Notes: generated by a model not told the origin, from the letters alone. Shown: positions 22,723 to 31,218, numbered from the stretch's first letter. The stretch: 38,851 bases of DNA from a virus (IMGVR_UViG_3300046511_000319:1-38851), one strand, 5' to 3'. Translations and numbers: made by a program.

Positions 22723-22931
22723 ACGCCTGAGCGCTTAGAGAGCCGGTCGGACGCTCAAATCGCCGTTTCGACAGCTACGCTCGGGAACCGATGCACCTTG
22801 CGAGCGGCGCCTGCCGGGCCTCCTCCCGGCAGCAGAGCCGCCTGGCCCCCGGAAATGCAGCCTGATGTTTGCTGCGATCGGGCGGGCGACCAGGCGCTCC
22901 GAACATACGCCCAGCTGCGTATTGACCGCCG
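22723..22931. other. 209-bp intergenic region with hairpins
   Basis: No convincing gene is present. CTGCCGGG (22811-22818) and CCCGGCAG (22825-22832) form a tight stem with a 6-base loop. A second, wider inverted repeat is CGCCTGG (22839-22845) with CCAGGCG (22890-22896). No U-run follows either. This gap before the lysis genes may hold a late promoter or the phage attachment site, but I see no specific signal for either. Confidence 0.4.
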
Positions 22932-23186
22932 ATGACGCCGGAGACGCTCCAGGGCTGGCTCCAAGTCGGCGTGTCAGGGCTGCTGCTCGCCGCGCTCTTC
23001 CTCGGCGGCCGGCGGCTCTGGGTCTTCGGCTGGCAGTTCGCTGACATGGCGAAGCAGTACGAGGACCGCATCGCGGCGCTGGAGAAGGACCGCGACGAGT
23101 GGAAGAAGCTCGCCATTCACAACCTGCAGCTCACCGCGAAGCTCACGGAAGTCAGCGAGCGCATCGTCCAGAGGACAGGCGAATGA
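22932..23186 (+). CDS. Small membrane protein with coiled coil
   Basis: An 84-residue protein: one membrane helix at about 9-28 ('LQVGVSGLLLAALFLGGRRL') and a C-terminal coiled coil of about 45 residues ('YEDRIAALEKDRDEWKKLAI'). Similar small proteins are found at the start of phage lysis cassettes, as holin partners. The cytoplasmic or periplasmic side cannot be told. Confidence 0.55.
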   Translation: MTPETLQGWLQVGVSGLLLAALFLGGRRLWVFGWQFADMAKQYEDRIAALEKDRDEWKKLAIHNLQLTAKLTEVSERIVQRTGE

Positions 23187-23187
23187 C

Positions 23188-23379
23188 GTGCGGCGTCTGC
23201 GCCGGATGATCGGGGACTGGCTGGATGCCGGGAGGTCGCTTTACCCCCGTCCCGATGACCGAGCGCCCGACCCTGACCTGGCAGATACGCAGCGCCAGAT
23301 CGCAGCACTCGAGCGCCGCATCGACCGGCTGCTCGACGCCTACCGGCGTGCAGGGGAAGCGTATGCGCGCCGCCGATGA
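23188..23379 (+). CDS. Small hypothetical protein in lysis region
   Basis: A 63-residue protein from GTG 23188. It has a basic N-terminus and an Arg/Asp-rich helix ('QRQIAALERRIDRLLDAYRR') that may form a coiled coil. It lies between two membrane-protein genes and overlaps the next start. Confidence 0.45.
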   Translation: MRRLRRMIGDWLDAGRSLYPRPDDRAPDPDLADTQRQIAALERRIDRLLDAYRRAGEAYARRR

Positions 23380-23681
23380 TCCTCATCGTTGCGCTGGCGG
23401 TGCTCGTTGCCGTCGATTGGATCGCGGTTGCGCTGCTGACCGGTGTCATTCGCAGGGCCCATCGTGAGGGCACAAAGCTGCCGGCTGCCGTGGACCGCAG
23501 GCGCGCCGCCGGTGCCATCGCCACCGGATCGACGCTGCTCCTGCTGTGGAGCATCAATCGTCAGATCGGTTCGCCCGTCACGGGGGATCTCGTGACCGTG
23601 GTCGCAATCCTCGCAGTGTTCGTCCCTTCGCTGGCAAACCTGCTGTTCCTGCTGGACGTGCTGAGAGGCGTGTACCGATGA
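23376..23681 (+). CDS. Membrane protein, candidate holin
   Basis: A 101-residue protein (ATG overlap) with three likely membrane helices: about 3-22, 46-64 and 71-94. Charged residues lie between helices 1 and 2. It lies just before the RlpA-like and lysozyme genes, so a holin role is plausible; no family motif is seen. Confidence 0.5.
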   Translation: MILIVALAVLVAVDWIAVALLTGVIRRAHREGTKLPAAVDRRRAAGAIATGSTLLLLWSINRQIGSPVTGDLVTVVAILAVFVPSLANLLFLLDVLRGVYR

Positions 23682-24013
23682 GGCGCATCGTCGCGCTCGC
23701 ATTCGCCGTCGTGTTCCTCCTGCCGGCCCCGGCCAGCGCGGACACCTGGAACCACACCGCGATGACATGGTACGGACCCGGCTACTACGGCAACCGGACC
23801 GCGTGTGGGCAGGTGATGACCCGCAAGCTCATCGGCGTCGCCCATCGCTGGCTGTCGTGCGGCACGCGCATCGAGATCCGCTACCACGGCCATCACCGAA
23901 TCGTGCCCGTCGTGGATCGCGGGCCCTACGGCGTCGCGGGACTCGACCTCCACCTCACCGGCCATCCGCCTCACTCGATGCGCAACGTGCGCTGGAGGGT
24001 TGTTGCACCGTGA
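23678..24013 (+). CDS. RlpA-like double-psi beta-barrel protein
   Basis: A 111-residue protein from ATG 23678 (overlap). Residues 1-21 are a signal peptide ending Ala-Ser-Ala. The mature part is a single small RlpA-type double-psi barrel: 'MTWYGPGYYGNRTACGQVMT', 'GVAHRWLSCGTRIEIRY', and 'VPVVDRGPY' with the Asp that is catalytic in RlpA lytic transglycosylases. Two Cys residues may form a disulphide. With the lysozyme encoded next, it probably opens peptidoglycan at lysis. Being exported by a signal peptide, it could act before the holin fires. Confidence 0.75.
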   Translation: MRRIVALAFAVVFLLPAPASADTWNHTAMTWYGPGYYGNRTACGQVMTRKLIGVAHRWLSCGTRIEIRYHGHHRIVPVVDRGPYGVAGLDLHLTGHPPHSMRNVRWRVVAP

Positions 24014-24858
24014 CCGCAACCGTTGTGGACGTAAGCGCATACCAGGGAACCGGCGGAGCACCCATCGCCAAGCTGGTCAAGGCCGGGGCGAAGGCCATCA
24101 TCATGCGCGCCAGCATCGGCACGCAGCCCGATGTGGCCGTGGACGAGAACGCGCAGGCCTGCATCGCGGCCGGCATCCCGTTCGGCTTCTATGCGTTCGC
24201 CTATCCGGGACTCGCTGCGCCCGACCAGGCTCGGGCGTTCTGGAAGGCGTGCAGCAAGTATGTCAAGCCCGACACGGCGCTGGTGTACGACGCCGAACGC
24301 GGGCAGGCTGCCGCTCGAGCGGACAACTTCGCCAAGGAACTGCGCCAGCTCATCGGGGCGGATCGCCAGCTGACGCTCTACACGTCGTATGGCTACTGGC
24401 GCAGCAAGGGCAATCCCGATGCGACCGGTGACTACGACGCGCTGTGGCTGGCGTACTACACGGAGCGCGGGCAGAACCTTGACGCCAAGCTCGACACGTC
24501 CAGTGTTGACTTCCGGGTTCACGGGCTCGCCGGCTTCCGCCTCGCCGCGATGGTGCAGTTCGGCCCGCTGCGACTGGACGGGCACGCCTACGACGGCGAC
24601 CTGTACGGCCTCGACATCTCGACGTGGCGCAAGGTGCTCGGCGATGGTGATCCGTCACCGGTCCGCCCGCCCGTCGACCAGCGTCCGCGCTATCGCCTCG
24701 GTGCCAACAAGTACCTGGACGCGCTGATCGCCAACGCCAAGCTGCTCGACGTGCCCGACCCCGGCAACGGTCCGGCGTGGGAGGTCGGCGTCGGTGACGC
24801 CAAGGCCGACGCCATCGACGCGCTCACGCAGCTCCACATCGCAGATCCGTTGCCGTGA
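24010..24858 (+). CDS. GH25 lysozyme (endolysin)
   Basis: A 282-residue protein from GTG 24010 (GTGA overlap). The GH25 pattern is clear: 'VVDVSAYQG' at the start, 'IPFGFYAFAYPG', 'ALVYDAERG' with the Asp-x-Glu pair at about 94-96, and 'YTSYGYW'. The C-terminal 60 residues after a Pro-rich linker ('VRPPVDQRPR') have helices and could bind the wall. It lacks a signal peptide, so it needs a holin. Confidence 0.85.
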   Translation: MTATVVDVSAYQGTGGAPIAKLVKAGAKAIIMRASIGTQPDVAVDENAQACIAAGIPFGFYAFAYPGLAAPDQARAFWKACSKYVKPDTALVYDAERGQAAARADNFAKELRQLIGADRQLTLYTSYGYWRSKGNPDATGDYDALWLAYYTERGQNLDAKLDTSSVDFRVHGLAGFRLAAMVQFGPLRLDGHAYDGDLYGLDISTWRKVLGDGDPSPVRPPVDQRPRYRLGANKYLDALIANAKLLDVPDPGNGPAWEVGVGDAKADAIDALTQLHIADPLP

Positions 24859-24968
24859 GTAACGACATGAGCCGCCCGTCTCGCCGCGTCGTGCATCACT
24901 CCGCGCTCGCCTTGCGGGATGCCGACCAGCCGGCCGGCGGGCGGCGACTACCTGGCGGCATTCGATGA
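24855..24968 (+). CDS. Very small ORF in lysis region
   Basis: A 37-codon frame, GTGA-coupled to the lysozyme stop and overlapping the next ATG. The peptide is basic and without clear structure. It is listed because the overlaps on both sides fit the operon style, but it may only serve coupling or be chance. Confidence 0.3.
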   Translation: MSNDMSRPSRRVVHHSALALRDADQPAGGRRLPGGIR

Positions 24969-25105
24969 CCGACCCCGTCCCGTCCAGCGCATACGACCCC
25001 GACGAGCGGTTCGTGGATGACGTCCTCGTGGACGAGCCGCCGCCTCCGCTCAGGGATGACGAAGACGGCGAAGCAGACATGCCAGAAATCGGAGGCGAAG
25101 GGTGA
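24965..25105 (+). CDS. Small acidic protein
   Basis: A 46-residue, strongly acidic protein rich in Asp, Glu and Pro ('FVDDVLVDEPPPPLRDDEDG'), starting at ATG 24965 and ending in a GTGA overlap. Probably unfolded. The function is unknown. Confidence 0.45.
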   Translation: MTDPVPSSAYDPDERFVDDVLVDEPPPPLRDDEDGEADMPEIGGEG

Positions 25106-25248
25106 CCACCGGGGTGCTCATTGTCGTGCTGATCCTCATCGGGCTGCTGCTGGCCGCGGTTGACCAGCTCAAGGCCAGGGGCCAGTCGGTGACCGATTGG
25201 GCCGTCATCGCGGCAAGCCTGGCGCTGCTGCTGTGGAGGCTCGCGTGA
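25102..25248 (+). CDS. Small two-helix membrane protein, holin-like
   Basis: A 48-residue protein from GTG 25102 with two hydrophobic helices (about 4-20 and 32-47) joined by a short polar turn ('DQLKARGQSVTDW'). This hairpin form is common in small holins. Its stop overlaps the next start. Confidence 0.5.
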   Translation: MTTGVLIVVLILIGLLLAAVDQLKARGQSVTDWAVIAASLALLLWRLA

Positions 25249-25619
25249 TGGAGTGGCTCACCGCGTTCTTCGCCGCCCCGGCGGGCATCGCCGCGAAAGC
25301 TCTGCTGCTGGGCACGATTCTGACCTTCGTGCTCGGCGTCCTTGCCGCGGTGCGCGACGGTACCTTCGGCTGGTCGTACGTCGATGCCTTCGTCAAGGAT
25401 CCGCTGGCGCTCAAGGTCGGCCCGGTGACGGTGGTCCTGCTGGCCGCCTATTTCGCCAACGATGCGACCGTGCTCGCTCCCGCTGTCATCGCTGCGGGTG
25501 CCGTGGCCGCGGGGATGCTCAACGCGATCATCGACTCGCTGCGTCAGCTGACGATGACGAAGCCTGCGAGTGCCTCGGCCAACGTGTTGCCCGGCACGCC
25601 ACCGCCAGCGAAGACGTGA
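25248..25619 (+). CDS. Membrane protein, candidate holin
   Basis: A 123-residue protein from ATG 25248 with three hydrophobic segments (about 13-34, 58-70 and 75-96) and a flexible Pro/Ala-rich tail. It is coupled to the two-helix protein before it; the two may be a holin-antiholin set. The gene closes the lysis region. Confidence 0.5.
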   Translation: MEWLTAFFAAPAGIAAKALLLGTILTFVLGVLAAVRDGTFGWSYVDAFVKDPLALKVGPVTVVLLAAYFANDATVLAPAVIAAGAVAAGMLNAIIDSLRQLTMTKPASASANVLPGTPPPAKT

Positions 25620-25665
25620 ACAGCCCGAAGCGGATGGTGTCCGCCGGAGTCGTGCCCGTGTCCTG

Positions 25666-25821
25666 ATGTCTCGCCGCCACGTGGTGCGTCAGCTCAGCGA
25701 TGGCCGCTACGTCTGCAAGGCGTGCGCGTTCAGCTCGCGCACCGTCGACTCGGCAACAGCTCACGCGCTGGCCACCACGCAAAGGACGCAGCTGCATACC
25801 TCGCGTACCGATCGGGCCTGA
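25666..25821 (+). CDS. Small zinc-finger-like protein
   Basis: A 51-residue protein. 'YVCKACAFSSRT' and two His further on ('ATAHALATTQRTQLH') could bind zinc like a C2H2 finger. Its stop overlaps the ATG of the HNH gene. No other candidate for a small terminase subunit lies here, but it is too small for that. Confidence 0.5.
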   Translation: MSRRHVVRQLSDGRYVCKACAFSSRTVDSATAHALATTQRTQLHTSRTDRA

Positions 25822-26081
25822 TGGCGTTTCGGGATCGACCGCGCGGGTGGGAGCGCACGACCCTGCGCATCCTCGCAAGGGATGGTGGCGTCTGCTACCT
25901 ATGCGGCAAGCCTGGCGCGACGTCGGTCGATCACGTCGTGGCTCGGGCGAATGGCGGTAGCCACGCTGACTCCAACCTCGCGGCCGCGCACGTCCGGTGC
26001 AACTCGCGGAAGGGCAACGGGCCCGCGCCCGCGTCGACCCCACGGACCCTGCCGCATGCCAGGGCGTCGCGATGGTCCTGA
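25821..26081 (+). CDS. HNH endonuclease
   Basis: An 86-residue protein from ATG 25821. 'CYLCGKPGATSVDHVVARAN' gives the zinc Cys pair and the catalytic Asp-His, followed by Asn and 'HVRCNSRKGN' with the last Cys and His. HNH proteins next to the large terminase are needed for cos cleavage and DNA packaging in several siphoviruses. It overlaps the terminase start by 10 bases. Confidence 0.85.
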   Translation: MAFRDRPRGWERTTLRILARDGGVCYLCGKPGATSVDHVVARANGGSHADSNLAAAHVRCNSRKGNGPAPASTPRTLPHARASRWS

Positions 26082-27685
26082 TCGACGCATTGCCAGCCCG
26101 GAATGGGCGCCCTTTTTCTAGTAGACGCCACACTGTTGCTGACCCTGACTCCGAAATAAAGCGAATCCCGCAGATCCTGGTCAAGCGACCCCGAACACGC
26201 CGGACTGCGCCCGGGCCGCGATGGGAGACGCCGACACCGCCCGGTGTGGCCGGCTCCTACGGCAAACAGGTCATGGCCTGGTCCGAACGGAAGCTCCGAC
26301 GGTGCTTCGGTCCCTGGCAGTCGTACGCGACGCGACAGATGCTGCGTCACGACGCGAACGGCGAGCTGATCGCCCGGATCATGCTCGAGTCGACCGGCCG
26401 GCAGAACGGCAAGACGGTCATCGTCCAAGGACTGTGGGGCTGGCTGCTCGACGAGGGCCGCGAGCTCGCGCCGTTCGCCGGGTGGACCGAGATGCTGGCG
26501 GCAGCTCACGACGCCGGCCAGGCGCGGAAGATGTACAACCGGGTCCGGGCGGACATCGAGGGGTCGCCAGCCCTCATGGCCCGGATCAAGACGACTCAAT
26601 GGGCCGGCATCACCGCCGGGCCCATCGAGTTCAACACGGTGACCGGACAGCCCGGATCCGCCCGAGGTTCGACGGCTGGTGCGATCGCCTGGGACGAGAT
26701 GCTCACCCAGCGCGACTGGGACATGTGGGAAGCGCTCGGGCCGACCCAGTCGGCTCAGCGGTCGCCGATCATGCTGCTCACTTCAACCGCGGGGCACTCC
26801 GACAGCGTCGTGCTGCGCGCCTTCTACGACCGCCTCGTGCGCATGGCCAGCGGTGACGAGAAACCGGACCCCAAGTTCTACGGCGCCTGGTGGCAGTCGG
26901 ACCACCTCGAGGTCGGCTACGACGCCAACGGCGAGCGCCGCCCGCTGAATCGTGAAGACTGGATCCAGATCGGCAAGGCCAACCCCGGCCTCGGTGACGG
27001 CAGGCTGACCCGCGACGCGATCGTCCTCGACCACGCCATCCTCCCGCGCGAGTCCTGGTTCCGCGAACGGCTTAATCACTTCGTCGACGTCGTCGCCGAC
27101 GGCGCGCTGCCTCCGGGCGCATGGGCTGGCAACCGCGTCAGCGATGGTCCGCTCGACGGACTGACCGGTCCGTATGCACTCGGCGTGGACGTCCAACCGG
27201 GCTGGGAGCGGGCCACGATCTGCGTCGCCGGGATCCGATCCGACAACCGGGTTGGCGTGGAGGTGTATCGTGATCTGCGCAGGTCAGAGGGCGAGCCGGT
27301 AACGGCAGCCCGCATCATCGCCGATTGCGTCGGCTTTCCCGAGATCGATCAGGTGCTCGCAATCGCCTTCGATCAGGTTTCGGGTGCTGCACCTGCATTC
27401 CTGCGTCACCACGAAGAGACGGGCTTGCCCTGGGACGGGCTGAAGCCGGCCGCGATGGTGGCCGCCTGCATGGACGTCACCGAGCAGATCCTTGCCGCCA
27501 CTCTTGCCGTCAACGACCCCCTGCTTGATGCGCAGATCGCGCTGGTCGCGAAGCGACCCGTTGGCCAGGACGGCGCATTCCGCTTCTCACGCCAGGCAAG
27601 CACCGGCCCGATTGACGCCGTGATGGCGATGACGCTCGCCGCTCACTCCATCAGCGAGTTCGGCACTGGGCCGCTGGTCGGATGA
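26072..27685 (+). CDS. Terminase large subunit
   Basis: A 537-residue protein. ATG 26072 is preferred to an upstream frame inside the HNH gene; the first 60 residues are weakly conserved, so a later start is possible. 'STGRQNGKTVIV' (about 106-117) is the Walker A, 'GAIAWDEM' (about 203-210) the Walker B with catalytic Glu, and 'LLTSTAG' the coupling motif. The C-terminal nuclease has 'GVDVQPGWERAT' (about 371), 'AFDQVSG' and 'PIDAVMAMTLA'. It drives DNA into the prohead and cuts it. Bases 26110-26165 are notably AT-rich compared with the surroundings. Confidence 0.9.
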   Translation: MVLIDALPARNGRPFSSRRHTVADPDSEIKRIPQILVKRPRTRRTAPGPRWETPTPPGVAGSYGKQVMAWSERKLRRCFGPWQSYATRQMLRHDANGELIARIMLESTGRQNGKTVIVQGLWGWLLDEGRELAPFAGWTEMLAAAHDAGQARKMYNRVRADIEGSPALMARIKTTQWAGITAGPIEFNTVTGQPGSARGSTAGAIAWDEMLTQRDWDMWEALGPTQSAQRSPIMLLTSTAGHSDSVVLRAFYDRLVRMASGDEKPDPKFYGAWWQSDHLEVGYDANGERRPLNREDWIQIGKANPGLGDGRLTRDAIVLDHAILPRESWFRERLNHFVDVVADGALPPGAWAGNRVSDGPLDGLTGPYALGVDVQPGWERATICVAGIRSDNRVGVEVYRDLRRSEGEPVTAARIIADCVGFPEIDQVLAIAFDQVSGAAPAFLRHHEETGLPWDGLKPAAMVAACMDVTEQILAATLAVNDPLLDAQIALVAKRPVGQDGAFRFSRQASTGPIDAVMAMTLAAHSISEFGTGPLVG

Positions 27686-28911
27686 ACCTCCGCACCTTCT
27701 TCGGGATTTCAGCCGTCAGTCAGCGCGACACGCTCACGACACCCGTGAACATGGTCGGGTTCCCGACCGATGGCGGGCTCATCTCGGGCGGCGTAACCGC
27801 CGGCACCGTGCTTTCGCTGTCGTCGGTTTGGCGCTGCGTGGACATCCTCAGCAACGGCGTCAGCCAGCTCGACTGGCGTGAGCGACGCGGAACCCTGGAC
27901 CTGCCGCTGTCGCGCCTCGTGGTCCGGCCACAGGCGCAGCGCACACGCCGGGAATGGGTCAGCCTGGTCGTCTCCACGCTCGCCCTGTTCGACGTCTGCT
28001 ACCTGCTCAAGACCGGTGGCACCGACAGCGAGGGCGTAACGCTCGGTCTCTGGTACCTCGACCCGACCATCGTCCAGCCCATGACGCAGGACTTGTTCAC
28101 CCTTGCGTTCCTCCTGCCGCCCGAGTGGTTCTTCGTCGCCGGCGCGAAGGTTCACCGCGACCAGCTGGTGATCCTGCACCGAAGCCCGCAGCCGACCGTG
28201 TCCGACGCGCTCGGTGGAATCATCCACCTCGCCCGCACCACGTTCGCCGCCGCGCTGGCGTCGGAGCGGTACGCGTCCAGGTACTGGCAGTCAGGCGGGT
28301 CGCCGACGACGGTCCTCGAGACGGACCAGCGCCTCACGCAGCCACAGATCGACGACACCTCCGAGCGGTGGGCGGAGAAGCGAGCCAAGGGTCCCGACTA
28401 CGCTCCCGTGCTGTCCGGCGGGCTCAAGGCACGATCGTTCGGCGCCGACCCGACCAGCGAATCGGCGGTCGAGGCGCGGCGCGAGCTCGTCGCCGACATC
28501 GGCCGCTATTTCGGTATCCCCACCCGCATCCTCAACGCACCCACGGGCGACTCGGAGACGTACAGCTCGACGCCCGCCGCAAACGGCGACCTGGTCCGCT
28601 ACACGCTGCAGAACTACATCGGCGCGCTCGAGGACGCCATCACCGACCAGCTGCCCGGTGGGCGTCGCATGGAGATGGACGTCCGGAAGCTGACCGCCGG
28701 CACGCAGTTCGAGCAGGCGCAGGCGTACCAGCTGGCGACTGCTGGCCGAGCGTGGATGAAGCCCGAAGAGGTCCGCGACGACATCGGCCTGGCGCCGGTC
28801 GAGGACATCACCGACCTCGAGCCGCCGGTGAAGGTCACGGAGCGATTGAACGAGCCGCCGCCGACCGGGCCGGTCGGCACGGAGCCGCCGCAGCTGGGAG
28901 CCCTGCCATGA
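27682..28911 (+). CDS. Portal protein (HK97 type)
   Basis: A 409-residue protein; ATG overlaps the terminase stop. It has the HK97 portal pattern: 'TVLSLSSVWRCVDILSNGVS' near 45, 'LYLLKTGG' type segments, 'VIHLRS'-like 'LVILHRSPQPTVSDALGGI', and 'RYFGIPTRIL' followed by a Ser-Ser-Thr stretch near 290. The ring of portal subunits is the DNA gate of the head. The C-terminal Pro-rich tail is variable. Confidence 0.9.
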   Translation: MNLRTFFGISAVSQRDTLTTPVNMVGFPTDGGLISGGVTAGTVLSLSSVWRCVDILSNGVSQLDWRERRGTLDLPLSRLVVRPQAQRTRREWVSLVVSTLALFDVCYLLKTGGTDSEGVTLGLWYLDPTIVQPMTQDLFTLAFLLPPEWFFVAGAKVHRDQLVILHRSPQPTVSDALGGIIHLARTTFAAALASERYASRYWQSGGSPTTVLETDQRLTQPQIDDTSERWAEKRAKGPDYAPVLSGGLKARSFGADPTSESAVEARRELVADIGRYFGIPTRILNAPTGDSETYSSTPAANGDLVRYTLQNYIGALEDAITDQLPGGRRMEMDVRKLTAGTQFEQAQAYQLATAGRAWMKPEEVRDDIGLAPVEDITDLEPPVKVTERLNEPPPTGPVGTEPPQLGALP

Positions 28912-29084
28912 CCGACGCCGTATTCGTGAAGCCGTACCCGGGTCTGATCCTGCCCGACGTCCCACGCAGCGGCACACGGATCCCGAAGGCCCTCGCCGAT
29001 TCATGGCTAGCCAACGGCCTTGTCGTGCAGATCACCGTCCCGACTCAGCCCATAGCCACCCCGACACCACGGAGGAAGCGATGA
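28908..29084 (+). CDS. Small hypothetical head-region protein
   Basis: A 58-residue protein, ATG 28908 overlapping the portal stop. 'VKPYPGLILPDVPRSGTRIP' and 'SWLANGLVVQ' fit the small proteins of about 60 residues, with one short helix, that often follow the portal in phages. The role is unknown. Confidence 0.5.
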   Translation: MTDAVFVKPYPGLILPDVPRSGTRIPKALADSWLANGLVVQITVPTQPIATPTPRRKR

Positions 29085-29299
29085 CCAGCGACACCACCAA
29101 GGCCGACCAGAAGGCCGAGCTCGAGCGACAGGCGCACGTCATCGCGGCCGTCGACCGCGCCAATGCCGAGGAGCTGCCCGGCCTCGGCGATGACAACGGC
29201 GTGCCGAAGGAAGAGTCCGAGCCGAAGCCGTCCGGTGCGATCAGGTCGGTGACGACCGGCCCGGTGCGAACGACTGAACTCGCCAAGGAGCGACCCTGA
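29081..29299 (+). CDS. Small acidic hypothetical protein
   Basis: A 72-residue protein with GGAGG upstream of ATG 29081. Charged and probably partly unfolded, with a helix at about 8-32. It overlaps the protease-capsid gene by one base. No family was recognised. Confidence 0.5.
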   Translation: MTSDTTKADQKAELERQAHVIAAVDRANAEELPGLGDDNGVPKEESEPKPSGAIRSVTTGPVRTTELAKERP

Positions 29300-31218
29300 T
29301 GGCCACCCCCGACGCGATGTGCCTGCTCTGCAATCACTCATCCGGTTGCGACTGCGCGGACTGCACGTGCGCAAACCATCCGGTCGACGCGAACATGCCG
29401 GCAGCGCGTGATGTCGACTTCCGTCGCTTCCGGCACACCGAGGCGATGACCAGTGTCCGCCAGTCGGTGGACGACCCCCGGATCATCGAAGGCATCGCGC
29501 TTCCGTACGGCGTGCTATCAGGCCAGGTCGATCTTGACGGCCGCGGTGACATCGGCCAGGAGGTCCATTACCCGCACGCCGCCCGCTCGTCGGTCGCGTA
29601 CTGGATGGGGCGCCAGGACGGGGCAAAGATGCCCTTCCGACCGCGCCATGGTGAGCGGCCTGTCGGCACTGTCCAGCTGCTCGAGGACACGCCGGATGGC
29701 GTGGCCTTCCGGGCACGTATCCGCGCCACCCCGGAGGGGGACGCTTATCTCGCCGACGTTGCCGATGGGATCAACGGCGTGTCGGTCGAGTTTGGACCGG
29801 GTTCGGTCCGTTCGAGCCGGATGCGCGACGGAACCGTTGTGCACCGGGACATCAAGTTGCATGCCATCGCCGGCTCGGACATCCCGGCCTTCGATGGCGC
29901 TCGTGTCGCGCTCCGCGACATGGAAACCGACGCACCGCCGATCGAGGCGGCCCCCACCGAACCCGAAGGAGATCCCACCGTGTCCGAGACACTGAAGCCG
30001 ACCGCGACCCCCGAGCCCGAGCCGGAGCCCACGCCGGAGGTGACCCCTCCGGTCCCTGGCGCAATCGTCATTCCACCCGGCGCGCTGAGCGCGCCACTCG
30101 CACCCGCACCGGCACCAGCGACCCCGGCCCAGCGCGACATGCTCGTGCAGGCGCGCGAGTCGACCGATCCGGTCGTGCGGGACGCGGCCGAGCGGCTGGG
30201 CGTGCTGCTGCAGATGGGTGGTCACACGGCCCCCATCCGGATCACCGCCCAGCCCTCCGTCTACAGCCGCGACTCGGGGAACAGCTTCCTGCGAGACCTC
30301 CAGTCGGCTCGCCAGGGCAACAGCGCGGCGATGGACCGCCAGATGCGCCACCAGGCGCACCTGACCGACATCGCGGTCAACATCGAGCGGGCCGGCGACC
30401 TGCTCCAGTCGGAGATCCCCGGCGCCCTGCCGAACGACTACCTGCCGGGGTTGCTAACCCCGCGCATCCTGAAGGGCCGCCCGATGGGCAGCTTCTTCGC
30501 CCGCATCCCGATCAGCGACTCCCGGCCGCGCATCTTCGCCAAGGTGACCACGTCGAGCTCGGTCGCGGTGCAGTCGGCAGAAGGTGCCGCGCTCACGGCG
30601 ACGGATATCGCGACCACCGCCGTGACGGCCACGCCGCTCATGTACGGCACGTACATCGACGTGTCCCGCCAGGTCATCGACTCGGCCGACCCCGGCGCCG
30701 AGGGGATGGTCATGCAGGACCTCCAGGAGGCGTACGCGCAGGCGTCCGAGACCGTCATCAAGACGGCCGTCGAGGCAGGCGCTTCCGCATCCGGCACCGC
30801 GATCACGGCGGCAACGCCGTATGCCGGTGTCCTCGGCAACGTGATCAAGTACTACGCCACCCGGTTCAAGCCGGCACAGGGCGCGTTCATCCCGTCCGCG
30901 CTCTACTCGGTCCTGCTCGCCCAGGGCGACACGACGGGCCGGCCGTTCCTGCCCATGATCGGCTCGATGAACTCGGACGGCACCGTCGCGGAAGGCGGCA
31001 TCCAGGCGAACGTCCTGGGCGCGGCCACCAAGCTCTCGTACGCCTCAACGGCGAACGTGTGCGTCTTCGCGGTGCCCACCGACTACGTGATCTACGAGTC
31101 GTCCATCGCGTCGTTCTCGTATGACCAGGTCGTCGGGCCGCAGGCCGTGCGCATCGGGCTGTGGGCCTACCTCGTGGTCGGCACGCGTCTCGGTGGTCTC
31201 TCGGTCACGGCCGCCTAA
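29299..31218 (+). CDS. Prohead protease-major capsid protein fusion
   Basis: A 639-residue protein. Residues 7-27 hold seven Cys ('CLLCNHSSGCDCADCTCANH'), perhaps a zinc site. Residues about 55-215 are an S78-type prohead protease: 'RPRHGERPVGTV' with His about 116 and 'GINGVSVEFG' with nucleophile Ser about 161. A Pro/Glu-rich linker (about 230-265) leads to a delta-like helical part and then the HK97-fold capsid domain (about 330-639; 'SFFARIPI', 'YIDVSRQVIDSAD', 'GTRLGGLSVTA'). Protease and capsid are usually separate genes; here one frame encodes both, with a good internal start. Confidence 0.85.
   Translation: MATPDAMCLLCNHSSGCDCADCTCANHPVDANMPAARDVDFRRFRHTEAMTSVRQSVDDPRIIEGIALPYGVLSGQVDLDGRGDIGQEVHYPHAARSSVAYWMGRQDGAKMPFRPRHGERPVGTVQLLEDTPDGVAFRARIRATPEGDAYLADVADGINGVSVEFGPGSVRSSRMRDGTVVHRDIKLHAIAGSDIPAFDGARVALRDMETDAPPIEAAPTEPEGDPTVSETLKPTATPEPEPEPTPEVTPPVPGAIVIPPGALSAPLAPAPAPATPAQRDMLVQARESTDPVVRDAAERLGVLLQMGGHTAPIRITAQPSVYSRDSGNSFLRDLQSARQGNSAAMDRQMRHQAHLTDIAVNIERAGDLLQSEIPGALPNDYLPGLLTPRILKGRPMGSFFARIPISDSRPRIFAKVTTSSSVAVQSAEGAALTATDIATTAVTATPLMYGTYIDVSRQVIDSADPGAEGMVMQDLQEAYAQASETVIKTAVEAGASASGTAITAATPYAGVLGNVIKYYATRFKPAQGAFIPSALYSVLLAQGDTTGRPFLPMIGSMNSDGTVAEGGIQANVLGAATKLSYASTANVCVFAVPTDYVIYESSIASFSYDQVVGPQAVRIGLWAYLVVGTRLGGLSVTAA
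29968..29982 (+). promoter_or_regulatory. Internal ribosome site and GTG start for capsid
   Basis: AGGAG at 29967-29971 lies 8 bases before GTG 29980, in frame with the fusion at codon 228, between the protease and capsid parts. Translation from here would make a separate capsid precursor of about 412 residues in large amounts. The preceding codons read Glu-Pro-Glu-Gly-Asp-Pro-Thr, a natural linker. Confidence 0.65.

Noticed and set aside
26110-26165. AT-rich patch with TTTTT after a small GC stem, as a terminator before the terminase
   Set aside because: The stem is only about 4 bp and the patch lies inside the terminase frame without stops; a start further downstream remains possible.
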